A stretch of 64,000 nucleotides of DNA from Leptoclinus maculatus (lineage: Eukaryota; Chordata; Actinopteri; Perciformes; Stichaeidae): assembly GCA_032191485.1 (NCBI GenBank), contig JAVDOI010000003.1:1488001-1552000 (forward strand), given 5' to 3'. The stretch's first letter is position 1, and each line of letters begins with the position of its first letter. Positions 42,977-54,592 of this stretch are shown here, piece after piece. The notes under the pieces are model-generated. The model did no database searches. It was given only the letters and a program-made list of their open reading frames with translations, and had not been told where the DNA came from. A program made the position numbers and the translations under genes.

Positions 42977-44219
42977 CAAAAATCTTGTTGACCTTAGTTA
43001 AGGTACTTATTTTAAGGCCAATCATGATGTTTTTTTCTAAACCTAACTAGTTATCATAGTTTTGTTGCCTAAACATAACCCAGACCCTTTCACATTAAAT
43101 TACGTTAAAAAGCCGTTTCACATCATTAACCCCATGCAGAATGTTCTTAAAAGTGGCTTGCTATTTATGAGGACTGCCCATTGTTGTGACGGCACATTAT
43201 TCCGAAAACCCATTTTTCCGATGGCCCGTTATCCTGAAAACAATTTGTTCCTTTCCAACTTTGTTCTTTTTTTTTTTTTCTCCTTTTGACCTTACATTTG
43301 GTTCGTCCACATACATATTTCAAATAGTTCAAATTTTTCGTTTTGAATTTTGGTTGTGTGGTTAACTCTTTTTATTTGTATTGCAGAACTGCCTTAATAT
43401 CTTAACTTTTGAGCTTAAATACGAGCTGTGTTCTTCTAAATTCAGAAAACTGTTATCTTAGAGAAAATATCGATATGTATATTGTAAATATCGGTATTGC
43501 CTGAAAAGATTGATTATTTATAAGCCCAGAGAGAAAATGTTTATGTGGAATTAGGTTCCAACATGTTGAACTATTGTACCCGACAAAGAACAAAGAAACA
43601 TGCTTAGTTCATGCACCATCACATGCAGCACATAGTTAAACACTAAACAACACATGCAGTCTGACACATGTGTTTATGCACGTTAGACATGACTGACTAC
43701 ACACAACATGTGCTGGCCTTGACCTTTGGCCTGTGCTTCATATTTTCTAACATCTGTCGATTGGAGCTGTTGATGACTTCCACATATCAGAGGCTTTTTA
43801 ATCCCTGGTAAGACGATGGGCATTCTGGGCACCAGGCCATCATAGCGGGAGGCTGGACGGCGCTAAAAATGGCAAACTAAGGAGCTTTATAATCTGAATG
43901 GAAGAATAGTATGAGTCCGTCTGTTCAGTTGATGTTGTACTTAGTAGTGTAATATAATGAGCAAACTCTGACCTCCAGTTGGTGAGATCAGTCTCTGGAC
44001 TCAAACCAAATCCAGATGTAAATCCTCTGCACTTGTGTCTCTTCAAGATGTTGTTTGTCCCTGTCAACATATTAAAATATTATCTTTTTATTGCCATGAA
44101 CTATACAGTTTTTCCCCTATTCTTTTCTTGTTTTAGAGAGGCTTTAATAATAATAATATAATTCTTTCTCAAATGACAATGTGAAAGGGTAACCTGTAGT
44201 GATAAACCTACAGCTGAAT
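42977..44219. other. Unassigned intergenic DNA
   Basis: This includes a GTTGCCTAAACATAACC line at 43066-43082 linking to the repeat at 23130, and a poly-T run at 43268-43280. No gene was recognised. Confidence 0.4.
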
Positions 44220-44546
44220 CTGTCACCCAGTGTTGCCAACTCTTTTCTAATGAAAGCAGCTAGCATTAGCTCCAAAAGTCGCTAAAAGTAACCAGATAAC
44301 TCATTTGCATATTGGTAACGTCATCGCGCATCATTTGCATCATTTGCATCATTTCGGGCTGTCAACAGAAGACTGGAATGTTATTACTCTGGGCAGTATG
44401 CAATATCATAAATGTTTCCCCTGATGGTCTGAAGAAGTAGCTTAATTTGTTGCTTGTCTGCTTTTTTAAATAAAGTCGCGAAAAGGGTCTGAAAAGTCGT
44501 AAAAATCTAGCGAGAAAGTCATCAATTTGGCAACACTACTGTCAGC
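44220..44546. mobile_element. 311-bp hAT-type MITE
   Basis: The element 44228-44538 has termini CAGTGTTGCCAA and TTGGCAACACTA, inverted with one end mismatch. It is flanked by 8-bp CTGTCACC (44220-44227) and CTGTCAGC (44539-44546), matching at 7 of 8. Termini starting CAG and an 8-bp duplication point to hAT. It is non-coding and internally holds a TTTGCATCA triplication (about 44330-44356). Confidence 0.65.
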
Positions 44547-45696
44547 TTAGGTCTACGTTATAGCGGGAAAAAAAGACCTACTGCACACTAACTAATCAGT
44601 AACCAGCAGACAGATTTTGAGACTAGCTGGTGAACACAGTGGAGCATTTAGCAGCTAAAGAGACAGATAATTCCCTCAGGAGGTGGTGGAGACCAAAAAT
44701 AGAGCTATAAGAGGGAGAATATAGGACTTCCATTCATCTAGTGGACACAAACACAACTCCAAATGAATGATAATGTTCCTCTGTAACTGCTGGATGTGCA
44801 AATAAGCAACTGTTTGTTAACAACTTTACCATTTCAACGTAAAAGTTGATGATGTCAATGATGAGTTCAATACTTGTTACTGCTGCCTGCAAGTGGACAA
44901 AAATGCATGATCAATTTAGCAGGTCTAAGTATTCATACTGTATAATGCCAGCTATTTGAATACAATTCATCTTAAAAAATATGAATGGATTAATGGGTGA
45001 TGTAATAATTACTTTGCAGCCCTGGTCTATATTAGGTCTTATCACATGAACTTACTTGCTAACTTTGGCTGGTGTTGTTTTTTTACTTTGTAGCCATGAA
45101 AAGACCCGAACCAGCGATGTGTTGAGTCTGACTCTCAATACTTTCCGACTCAGCCCCAATCCTATTGGTACCTGCTGAAGACATGAAACTTAAAAAATGG
45201 CTCACAAATATATAGTTTTATTTTTACAAAAAGGCTCAATAATTTCATAAAACAACGGCTTCTAATGTTGGTCAAAGAGGAGGAAACATTCGGTGCACTA
45301 CTGAGTATTCCAGTCAGCAGGACGGGGGATGTGGGATTGAGTTTTGTCAATACATTAATTTTATGGAAGTGCCATAATAAATCACTGGAATAGCCTTTTA
45401 AAATGGACACTTAAAAAAATGTATCCATCACTGAAGGAGATAGATATACATATGTTGTCGCATAAAAGTAAGAATTGATTTCTGAATTTCAAACGAGCCC
45501 TTTGACACAAACACACATCCAGGGACTTTAGTTGTGTCAAATGCTTCTGTAGCCTGTGGCCTGGATAAAGGTCCCACTCAGCATGCACAGCTGTGAATGT
45601 GTGTGCGAATATATATGTGAGAGCTCGGCTTCAGAACACCTTCATCCTTTCTGTCAGTAACCTAAACACCCTGGTGAGTTCACATGGCTGCAGGTG

Positions 45697-45699
<3 letters not shown>
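44547..45699. other. Unassigned intergenic DNA
   Basis: No gene, RNA or named repeat was recognised. Confidence 0.4.

Positions 45700-45744
<45 letters not shown>
45700..45744 (+). repeat. (CA)22 microsatellite
   Basis: About 22 uninterrupted CA units. Confidence 0.95.
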
Positions 45745-45745
<1 letters not shown>

Positions 45746-46426
45746 ACCTCCCACGGTGTGCAGCAGCAGGCTGGTTAGTTGGTGTTGTCAGAAGTGATCT
45801 TCAGACGCTGACGGTGGAAATTCACTCTGATATCCTCTTCATCTCTTCGGATCACACACGCCCACCCAGGAGACACCTGCAGCTCATATTTGGGGTTTTA
45901 TTTTTACTTGGCTTGGTTTTACCTGTTGGGACTTTTTGGAATGTGTCACTCCAACGCTGCACTGCGTTCTCACACATAATTGTCAGGAGGAGTCAGGGCT
46001 GATGGAGGATCATGTTCATCTTCAAATGGAAATACCAAGCTGCAAGGCAAATGTGGAGGACACACAGACACAGATGTGGTTGGCTGGTACAGGTTGTTGG
46101 TACCTTTCTATGCAGGCCATTAGGTTTAATTAAAGCGAGGCTAAAACACTCTGTAGAGCCGAGGGGAACAGAAGAGCTGGTGATTATTTTCTGCGGGTTC
46201 GTCAGTACAAGCACAACCAGAAGAAAAAAGAATTTGCATTGTAAGTGTCTGCAAACCACGGATACGTTGAATGTGGAAGTTTCTGCCACATGGCTTATGT
46301 TGTGAATTGTGATTGGTTAGATTTAGGCAATAAAATTACTTAACATTACATACAAAAATATTATGGTTTGTGTTAAAACGTGACATGTAAAAGTTTGCAG
46401 AGATTTTGGACGTAGGCACAGCTTTG
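45745..46426. other. Unassigned intergenic DNA
   Basis: Several overlapping short frames on both strands occur here. None shows a domain. Confidence 0.4.
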
Positions 46427-46780
46427 CTATGAACTAAATGCTAACATGCCAATGTTTAGCTCGTGTGTTAGTCTGCTAACATTTGATACAATGTCTTTAG
46501 TTTTTCTAATGACATTCCCATGAGACAAACCAAAGTATTGGAAACAATTTTGGCCCGATGATGGTGCTAGATGCGAAGCGAGAGGATCGCCAATGTCGCT
46601 AAGACGCATCATGTGGATATCATTCATATCTGCACAAAAGTCAAAGGGACATGAGTGTCTGCACAACATTTCCTGGCAATCAATGTAGTTGTGACGAGAG
46701 TTCCGCCTGGACCAAAGTGGTCGGTCAACAGCAAACCAACGGTCCGACACAACCATTCATAGAGCTACCAGCGTGGTCAC
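46427..46780 (-). repeat. Dispersed repeat (GCACAACATTTCCTGGCAATC type)
   Basis: The lines CACAACATTTCCTGGCAATC and GCCTGGACCAAAGTGGTCGG, with the GCTAACATGC line upstream, are ones I remember from an abundant fish repeat. The 109-codon minus-strand frame over it is not evidence of a gene. Confidence 0.4.
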
Positions 46781-46939
46781 AAGTATTGATTAATAGATGC
46801 AGACGGCAGCATTTGAGGACACATGCAACTAACAGCCGGTCACACCTCAGCGGATACACAGTTTAAAAAAGTAAAAATTTGCCTTAAAATCCTGAAGCCC
46901 TACTGGCAGCTCCTATGTTCATTACACCCCAGAGGGTAC

Positions 46940-47340
46940 TGCTAGATAGAGCAATGGTCATTAAAATCAAAACAGGTATATACTCCTGAGACAGTCCGCT
47001 AATTACGTTTCGAGGGAAACGTAATTTCTTTTGGATTAACTATTGCTTTTGAAGTATAACAAATAGGTTGCCAATCATAGGTCGTGGAAGTCTGTGTAGG
47101 GAGGAAGTCGGGGTGAACGGATGGGTCAAGACCACTGGTCGTATCCCATATGAAACTAAAATGACGTCCTTAACTTAAATGATGTAACAAACATACTTAA
47201 TTTTAGCCCCAAAAAATATATTTAACCAAGTTTGGTTTCCTGAACATAAAGTAATTTTGTGTGTTTTTGGCTTTGTTTCAATTTACGTCAACCACATGTC
47301 GAAAACTGTCGGGAGAAAATATGTTTCCTTTAAAATTAAA
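46940..47340. repeat. Dispersed repeat, copy related to 23130-23560, with 11-bp hairpin
   Basis: AATTACGTTTC, loop GAGG and the exact complement lie at 47001-47026. Downstream lines (CTGAACATAAAGTAATTTTG, TTTGTTTCAATTTACGTC) parallel those at 23460-23530. Confidence 0.45.
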
Positions 47341-48535
47341 TTTTTGCCATTTAGTTGTAATGGAAAATTATTTTGTAGCAGACAGCGTTGTCTCTGATTA
47401 TTAAAAGTCAGGCCAATCCAGCCAGCATGACTTCAAAGGGGTCAAAGGGGCTGGTGGCCTGTCTTTACACGTGGAGTAGTGTCTGTGTCAGCACAGCACA
47501 GAGGAGGGGAGGGGAGGCCCAGAGCTCAGGATGAGGACAGGCTGGAAATCCCAGATGGGGAACGCTCAGGCAGCACAGGCCGGATTATAACTCTGAACAT
47601 CAAATTGTCTTATGTAACACATTGTAGTGCAGACGACAGCCACCAGCAGCTGTTACGCAATCCACTGAGCTGGCAAGGAAGAGACATGCCGGCACATGTG
47701 CACACACACAAGCACATGCAAATATGTATGAACATACATTTAAACAGACAGATACACAGACAAGCAGGATATGAAAAAAAAGATGTTATAGTTATGATGA
47801 CACGATCTAAAAGATTATATTGCTGCTCGTTATGTAAAATAACTGCATTAACCACATTGCAACTCCACATCTGATTTAATATTTTCAGCTGAGAACATTA
47901 CTTGACATAAAAAAACATGAAAACATTTGAATGACTATTAAAGAAATGTACACTCTCTGACTTAACATCAAGGCAGAAGTCTATGAGAAAATGACTCTAC
48001 TTCTCTCTTGATTTATTACCTCAGTAAACATTGTAAACATGAGTTTATGGTCTCAATCTCTAGTTTCAAGTCTTCTTCAATACAGCATGATGTTCATTTA
48101 GTAAATGATGGTCCATTTAGAGTCAAACAGACCATAAAGCAGGGTATGCTTTAGGGCGGGGCTACCTTTTGATTGGCAGGTCTCTACCACGGCGTTGTCC
48201 GGGGTGTTTAACGCTTCCACACTGTGTTTTCAGTTTAAGAAAGTTAATTGTAATGGAATCATTTCAGCTCGCTCACCAGGCCAGAGCACCACATTCACTA
48301 CGCCAGTCAGACAGAAAGAGTCATTTCTGAATAAATGACGTTTGAAAATAAGTAAGTTGCTCTATTGCTTTGTTTGGGTTGTTTTGGGGTCCTTACAGAC
48401 TTACCTGCCCACATTTGGTTGTTTCAACTCTTGTCTGAGGTGAACAAGTGGGATGTTTTAACCATTTCGCCAAATATATCTGTCTGTGATGCTTCCAGAA
48501 ATGTTTTCTTTCCACCCCGTTCCCAGGTTGGTAGG
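47341..48535. other. Unassigned intergenic DNA
   Basis: A GGGCGGGGCTACC...GATTGGCAGG stretch near 48154-48182 has Sp1- and CCAAT-like boxes but no gene follows. Confidence 0.4.
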
Positions 48536-48600
48536 GTATATAAGGGTATATACCCCTCGTGGGGGTGTGCTCATGTGATTGGTTGAAAATGGAGGAGACA
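48536..48600 (+). promoter_or_regulatory. TATA-like box overlapping a 12-bp palindrome
   Basis: TATATAAGG at 48538-48546 is followed by the palindrome GGGTATATACCC (48544-48555), and an ATTGG (inverted CCAAT) lies at about 48579. No transcription unit was recognised, so function is speculative. Confidence 0.25.
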
Positions 48601-50123
48601 TCTCATTGGCTACGGATAACTCCCTTGTGAAAAAAAAGCTTTTGTTAATCAAGCAACGTCAGGGATATCTCAAAAAACAAGTTCACACGTGACATGTAGT
48701 TTGTAAATTCAGGTTCAACAGTCTGTATCTAAATGTAACAGCATCTAGATATGTTTTTGATTAAAAATGTAAAATCCTTATATATTTGTGTATTTCTAAA
48801 TCAGATTTTTGTTATGTGGATCCCATTTACATTTATATATCATGAAAACTATTTTTGTGCGCATTGAAAAAAAAAAATTGTGGAGAGTTATTTATACATA
48901 AATCACAAAATGCATTTTTGAATCCCTTTGTGTGGATTCATTTATATTGAGACTGATCTGACCCCATACACATCTTGACGTAACAAAACAGCCCAAACCC
49001 AACCGCAAACCCAAAACTCTACAGCACCTCCAGTATGCATCAGTCCCTTCTGTGTGGACATGTGACTGACAGTAGGCATCGTGTTCACAGCCGGTCCCTG
49101 AACTACCGTCTCGTCATCATGTTGCAGATGAAGCTGTAGTTTCACCTCATCAGAGGACTCTCTAATGAGGCGCTCCAGCTCCATGGGCTAAATAAGGAGA
49201 GTAGAATTGCCGTTACAGGGATGTGTGAAATCTTTCTCCATCTGTAAAAGGTGGCTCATGCCTATCGTGCCGTGTGAGCAGCTCGTCCTGTCATCACCTG
49301 TCAGTGCCTTATCTCAATTTCTACCTCTAATTGGCTACAGTTTAATGATAGAGATGGCAAACAGCAGCGTTGAAGGTCAAACATTTAAAACAAACAGTTT
49401 TTTTCCTGAGAAAAAACACGGGGATGATGTTGATTAGGAGCAGGTGAAGGTGTTATAGCTTTGTGTTGTCATGGCACCGCCAAAGCTTTTAGTTTCTGCT
49501 TCTGGCAGCAGTCAACATTGGTCTCTGTCCTTCCATAACCTCAACCACAGAGGTCCAAGATCGGAAACAAACTGTTTGGTTTTTCTTTAGGTTGGAGAAT
49601 TCGTTGTTAAAAAATTGGTGATTTTAATATTCGTTGAACAAATCTTCCTTTCATAGACAGCAGGTGGATTAACCAGCCTCGTTTCTAAGGTTTTCTTGTT
49701 GCATTATTGTCTTGAAAGTTGACAATAACACAAACGCATGCTTGAATACATATGTTGGTTTCTTCATATGAAGTTCATATAAAACAATGACATTGTCTAA
49801 AATTTTCATTATTTTAAAATTAACTAAATAAAATGTTTAAATGTTTCTGAATGGACCTGTATGATCTGATTTGATCACCTCAGGTGTTTCACTCTTCACT
49901 GACTGCAGATGTGCTTCGGGTGGGTTTCTGCCCCAGAGTGCTGCTTTGTGTCGGGTGGGTGTGGTTTCCATTCCGAACAACTTGTGCAACAAGTAACAAT
50001 AGAGACGAGTAAACGCATGTTTAACACAGCGTGTCATGGCTGAATCCAAAATGTAAAAAAGGTAAACTTATTATACCATCACTGCAAACTGTTGACAGCA
50101 ATATTTGCATCGGCGACACACTT
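48601..50123. other. Unassigned intergenic DNA
   Basis: No gene or named repeat was recognised. Confidence 0.4.
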
Positions 50124-50475
50124 ATTGGAAGCTAAAAACATTAGCTGAATTTCAGGAGCAGGGCCACACCTCAGCCACTCCCCCACTTCCGGCCACATTC
50201 CTATATAGACCCACCCACACTAAACCTCGGCTTGCTCACGCTTCCGCATCCCACCCTCCCTCCCTCTGTTAAAACCATTTTACTTTAGGGTGATCTTCCC
50301 TCATAGTCACCATCTTCCCGTCCCATATGGACACAGGGGGTCTGCAAGGCCCGGGAGCCGCAGTGGACCCTCAACCTAGCCTTTCCCCAAACCGCTTCAT
50401 CCAGGCTAAATCTCCACCAACCATTCCCCAACGCTGAGACAAAACCGCCGCTGAGGCGGGGCCCTAGCTAGTTAA
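50124..50475 (+). mobile_element. Solo split-direct-repeat (A2-B2) of a Ngaro-type element
   Basis: This starts ATTGGAAGCTAAAAAC and ends CCCTAGCTAGTTAA. It is colinear with the reverse complement of 54077-54437, the A2-B2 end of the large element: the A part (to about 50253), the middle (PuG-rich TTTTACTTTAGGGTGATC), and the B part (GGTCTGCAAGGCCCGGGAGC). It has small gaps (about 352 against 361 bp) and substitutions. It lies 3.6 kb from the large element in opposite orientation. Recombination between A1 and A2 of a full element would leave exactly this. No target duplication is expected for this class. Confidence 0.85.
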
Positions 50476-50600
50476 TATACGGCAGGGCTGAGGAGGGAAA
50501 GTGGAAACAGGTGGAAGTCTGCAGACAGAGTCTGAGTGCATCTGGTGGATGGATGGAGAATGGCAAAGCAGGGGCCTGGTGGAAGTGAGAAGGGTCTGAG
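50476..50600. other. Short unassigned stretch
   Basis: This is the boundary between the solo Ngaro terminus and the foldback element. Nothing was seen. Confidence 0.4.
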
Positions 50601-50745
50601 ACAGGGAGGTCTCTTCTCATTTCCCCATTTCCTCGCGTCTTAGTCCCGCCCACAGGAGAAATGCGAGGAGAGGAGAGGAGAGGCAACAGGCAAATGAGAC
50701 GTCCTCGCCTCGGAGCGTGATTTAAAAGAGACGTCAATTAAATAT
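50601..50745. mobile_element. Foldback GC-rich MITE-like element, copy 3
   Basis: The lines TTTCCTCGCGTCTTAGTCCC, GCGAGGAGAGGAGAGG and GAGACGTCAATTAAATAT parallel the copies at 21640 and 22080. The copy is diverged and no clean target duplication is seen. Confidence 0.4.
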
Positions 50746-51240
50746 GAGGTGTGTGACAGCTGCAACAGCTGCCCAATTGTTTAGTTTTACTGCTTTATTT
50801 TATGATCTCAGATGAGCATAACAGTGTTTATGACAGCTTATATGTTTACTATTGATTCAAATCACAACCTGGCATAATGAGACAAGAACGATCAGATGTC
50901 ATACATTTCTATTTAACACAGAAAGGCTATGTATATACAGTATATATTTATAATTATGAAAAGTACTATACTAATAAAGAGTGACATATGATTGAGTGAA
51001 TGCAGTCCTGGCCAGTGGCGGCTGGTGGAAAATGTTCTTGGTAGGGCTGTGCCACATCCAATCAATTTCAGCAAACATCCCAGAATGATTTAATGCAAAC
51101 AAATTAAGGTATCAAACGCGCATTACTACTTTGCAGTTAAATATTTAACATTTATTCCAACACGAAAAAAAGCAGTAAATAACACTTTCACAAACACGTC
51201 AGGACATCTTATTTTAGTCACCCTCACAGGGAATTCAGTA

Positions 51241-51436
51241 TAATATAATATATATAACATATAATAATATTCTGTATAATATAATAATATATATATATAT
51301 CATATAATATTCTGTATAATATAATAATATATATATCATATAATATTCTGTATAATATAATAATATATATATCATATAATATTCTGTATAATATAATAAT
51401 ATATATGTCATATAATAATATTCACTATAATATAAA

Positions 51437-51471
<35 letters not shown>

Positions 51472-51500
51472 ATAATATATATATATATATATATAACTAT
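51241..51500. repeat. AT-rich minisatellite and (TA)n/(CA)n tract
   Basis: The marker TCTGTATAAT recurs at 51271, 51311, 51347 and 51383, spaced 36-40 bp, in a TA-only background. This is followed by (CA)n at about 51439-51457 and (TA)n to about 51503. Confidence 0.8.
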
Positions 51501-52128
51501 ATATCCATTTCTCAGACAGGTGCTTCATGTCCCTCACTCCCTAACTGTCCATGCTGGTTCTGTCCCCGTTGTTTTAAAAAGATAAATAAGTTATTATCAT
51601 GACGTCATCCAGCTAGTCAAACCTGTCTGGTGTACAGCTAGTAGAGAAGCTTCATGTACTGCTTCTCTTTCCTGCTAGTCTGCTGTCTGATTGTGAGGTC
51701 AGGCTGATCTGGGATCAGCTCTTTCAGTAGTTTCTCCTCTCAGTTCTCCTCTCAAACGGGTCTTGGAGGAGTAGTGCTCACACTGGCGCTCTCCTGTAGA
51801 GACTTCTCCTGACGAGAACGCACAGTTTGGGGCAGGATTAGAAACTGCCCCAAGCTGAATCTATTTGAGGACGCTGATTGGCTGAATTGTATGTCACTCA
51901 TTTATATCTTTACTCAGCATTGGCTAAACTGCTTTATAGACCCGCCTCTTTGGGGCAGTTTTTCCAGCGCCCCAGCCAGCTGAGACGTGCACACACAGAG
52001 AGGAAGAGCAGACAGGCAGAGAGGACAAGCAGGAAAAGCATATATTTACCGCAGATATCATATTTTACACATATTACTGGGTGATTCCATGTTTCAAAAA
52101 CACAAATATTGACAATTTGTATAGTTTA

Positions 52129-52650
52129 TTTTAATTTTAATTTTAATTTTAATTTTAATTTTAATTTTAATTTTAATTTTAATTTTAATTTTAATTTTAA
52201 TTTTAATTTTAATTTTAATTTTAATTTTAATTTTAATTTTAATTTTAATTTTAATTTTAATTTTAATTTTAATTTTAATTTTAATTTTAATTTTAATTTT
52301 AATTTTAATTTTAATTTTAATTTTAATTTTAATTTTAATTTTAATTTTAATTTTAATTTTAATTTTAATTTTAATTTTAATTTTAATTTTAATTTTAATT
52401 TTAATTTTAATTTTAATTTTAATTTTAATTTTAATTTTAATTTTAATTTTAATTTTAATTTTAATTTTAATTTTAATTTTAATTTTAATTTTAATTTTAA
52501 TTTTAATTTTAATTTTAATTTTAATTTTAATTTTAATTTTAATTTTAATTTTAATTTTAATTTTAATTTTAATTTTAATTTTAATTTTAATTTTAATTTT
52601 AATTTTAATTTTAATTTTAATTTTAATTTTAATTTTAATTTTAATTTTAA
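52129..52650 (+). repeat. Perfect (TTTTAA)87 hexanucleotide array
   Basis: 522 bp consist of 87 uninterrupted identical TTTTAA units inside the hAT element. Every full line of the sequence from 52141 on is identical. Long open frames on both strands (Asn-Phe or Lys-Ile alternation) are a by-product of the repeat. Confidence 0.97.
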
Positions 52651-52717
52651 TTTTTTGTAGCTCTAGGGGGGGCGGCGCCCTAGCGCCCTCTATGGACCAG
52701 CCGCCACTGGTCCTGGC

Positions 52718-54076
52718 TATCTTTATCACAACACAAAAAAGAGAACATTTGTGCTTACTGCAAGAGGATGTCCTTATTGCTATAATAAATTGATGGCAGC
52801 AGCTGTTTGCACTGGTAAACACCACGTCGCGATGAAAGCAGCTGAATGGGATGTAGCCCACATCCAGCGTAAACAAATGAGAAACATCAACGTGAAATGT
52901 CAGTAAGGAATGCAATCAGAACAGAGCTTTACGAGACGCTACACAAATGGTGAAGGGCTGAAAGCTCCATCAAAATAATTATAACTTATGAACACAAAAG
53001 GAAGAATTAACTTTGTAGAGTCCCGCCATAGTTTGAGGTTATTCCAGCTGTGTGTCACGAGTCTTTTATACGTCTAAACACCTCCTGAAAGGATAGGTTC
53101 ATAGCTCCTCCTGCAAGCCTCTGGACAAAATTGGATACATATTGCAGATATCCGCAATTTAATTCTTCAACGTCACAATTAACATTTCATATGTACATAA
53201 TTTTTTCTCATCTGTCATTCTTCTAGGTTTAATAATGTTGCTTTTGCCATTCATGTGGATTGGGTTTTTAATTTTAGATATCCACAGTTGCATTTCTGAT
53301 GGCAGATCTGCCATAGAATTCATACTGAGAAAAAGTCAATTATCTAATATCTACACTCCAATTGTCATAACTTTAAGATATCCAACATGAGATACATGGC
53401 TATAGCAAAAATATAACGCTTGTGAACTGCCTCTTTAATTAATCAGGGATCAGTTGGGAACTTTCAGGAGGACTCTCCTTATGATTAGATAGGACGCTTT
53501 GTGAATGCGGCTCCTGATGTCCAAAGTCCCTTAACAAAGTTTCAGTTCCACATTGAGCTCATTCTCCCCGTGTCCTTGACTCTGAGCCCAGAGCGCTCTG
53601 TGGATCAAACCTGCACTGACGACTTCATTCTCTCGGCTGGTTGATGAAGCACAGGCTGACAGCTTCACCTTCACACACGGCTCCCCTCAACCTTCGCTGG
53701 ATTACATGGTTGAAGGCCCCATCAAGTTTGTGCACGTAATTTGCAAGCCGGAACAGTGGAGTGACCTACATCTGACAGACATGATGGGTGTTCAATCAAC
53801 TCTCCAGTTTCATTCCAAAATATACAAACATTTTACTGCCCAACAAGCGAATAGCATGCTGTCAAACAGTCCAGGAGGCCACTGCCCAGCCTTCCCTAGT
53901 TAACAATTACAACCTCCGACTAAACTGAAAAAAGACAAACATTTCTAGGAAGTTTCAATACTTGCTTGAAGAATGTCACATCAGTGTGACAAGGTCCCTC
54001 ACAGTCACTCTCAGTGATATTTTTCTTCTTGTCAAGACCCGGTCCTTCATTACTATGAACACTCACACACTATAGT
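52718..54076. other. Unassigned intergenic DNA
   Basis: No gene or named repeat was recognised between the hAT and Ngaro elements. A short ATG frame at 53706-53903 has no domain. Confidence 0.4.
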
Positions 54077-54224
54077 TTAACTAGCTTAGGGCCCCGCCTC
54101 AGCTGGTGGTCTTGTCGGTTATTGGAGCTTGGGGAATGGTTGGTGGAGGTTTAGCCTGAATGATGCGGTTTGGGGAAAGGCTAGGTTGAGGATCCACTGC
54201 GGCTCCCGGGCCTTGCAGACCCCC
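54077..54224 (-). repeat. Ngaro split direct repeat B2
   Basis: This terminal repeat matches B1 (54438-54581) from AACTAGCTTAGGG to GCAGACCCC. Near its outer end B1 lacks a few bases present here (CCCCGCCTCAGC). Confidence 0.85.
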
Positions 54225-54309
54225 TGTGTCCATATGGGACAAGAGGATGGTGACTATGGGGGAAGATGACCCTAAAGTAAAATGGTTTTAACAGAGGGAG
54301 GGAGGGTGG

Positions 54310-54437
54310 GATGCGGAAGCGTGAGCAAGCCGAAGTTTAGTGTGGGTAGGTAGATATAGGAGTGTGGCCGGAAGTGGGGAAGTGGCTGAGGTGTGGCCCT
54401 GGTCCTGAAATTCAGCTAATGTTTTTAGCTTCCAATT
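54310..54437 (-). repeat. Ngaro split direct repeat A2
   Basis: This matches A1 (59715-59840) from ATGCGGAAGCGTGAGC to GCTTCCAATT with a handful of substitutions and a 2-3-base gap near 54417. Confidence 0.85.
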
Positions 54438-54581
54438 AACTAGCTTAGGGCGGTCTAAGCTGGCAGTCTTGTCGGTTATTGGAGCTTGGGGAATGGTTGG
54501 TGGAGGTTTAGCCTGAATGATGCGGTTTGGGGAAAGGCTAGGTTGAGGGTCCACTGCGGCTCCCGGGCCTTGCAGACCCCC
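54438..54581 (-). repeat. Ngaro split direct repeat B1
   Basis: This lies directly after the tyrosine recombinase stop codon and abuts A2, as expected for the inner junction of split direct repeats. Confidence 0.85.
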
Positions 54582-54592
54582 AAGAAGCCCTC

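Larger units (their letters stand above)
51005..52717. mobile_element. 1697-bp non-autonomous hAT-type element
   Basis: The element 51013-52709 has 14-bp terminal inverted repeats CAGTGGCGGCTGGT and perfect 8-bp duplications GTCCTGGC at 51005-51012 and 52710-52717. CAG-starting termini plus an 8-bp duplication indicate hAT. No transposase is encoded. The interior holds an AT-rich ~36-bp minisatellite (51241-51440), a short (CA)n/(TA)n tract, a 12-bp inverted pair AAACTGCCCCAA (51842-51853 and 51950-51961), and the TTTTAA array. The exact duplication and termini imply a fairly young insertion. Confidence 0.85.

Noticed and set aside
46427..46756. A 109-codon minus-strand frame
   Set aside because: It coincides with lines of an abundant dispersed fish repeat and has no domain pattern.
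52094..52915. Long Lys-Ile and Asn-Phe frames (273 and 183 codons)
   Set aside because: These are translations of the (TTTTAA)87 array and its edges; a 6-bp repeat without stops is open by construction.
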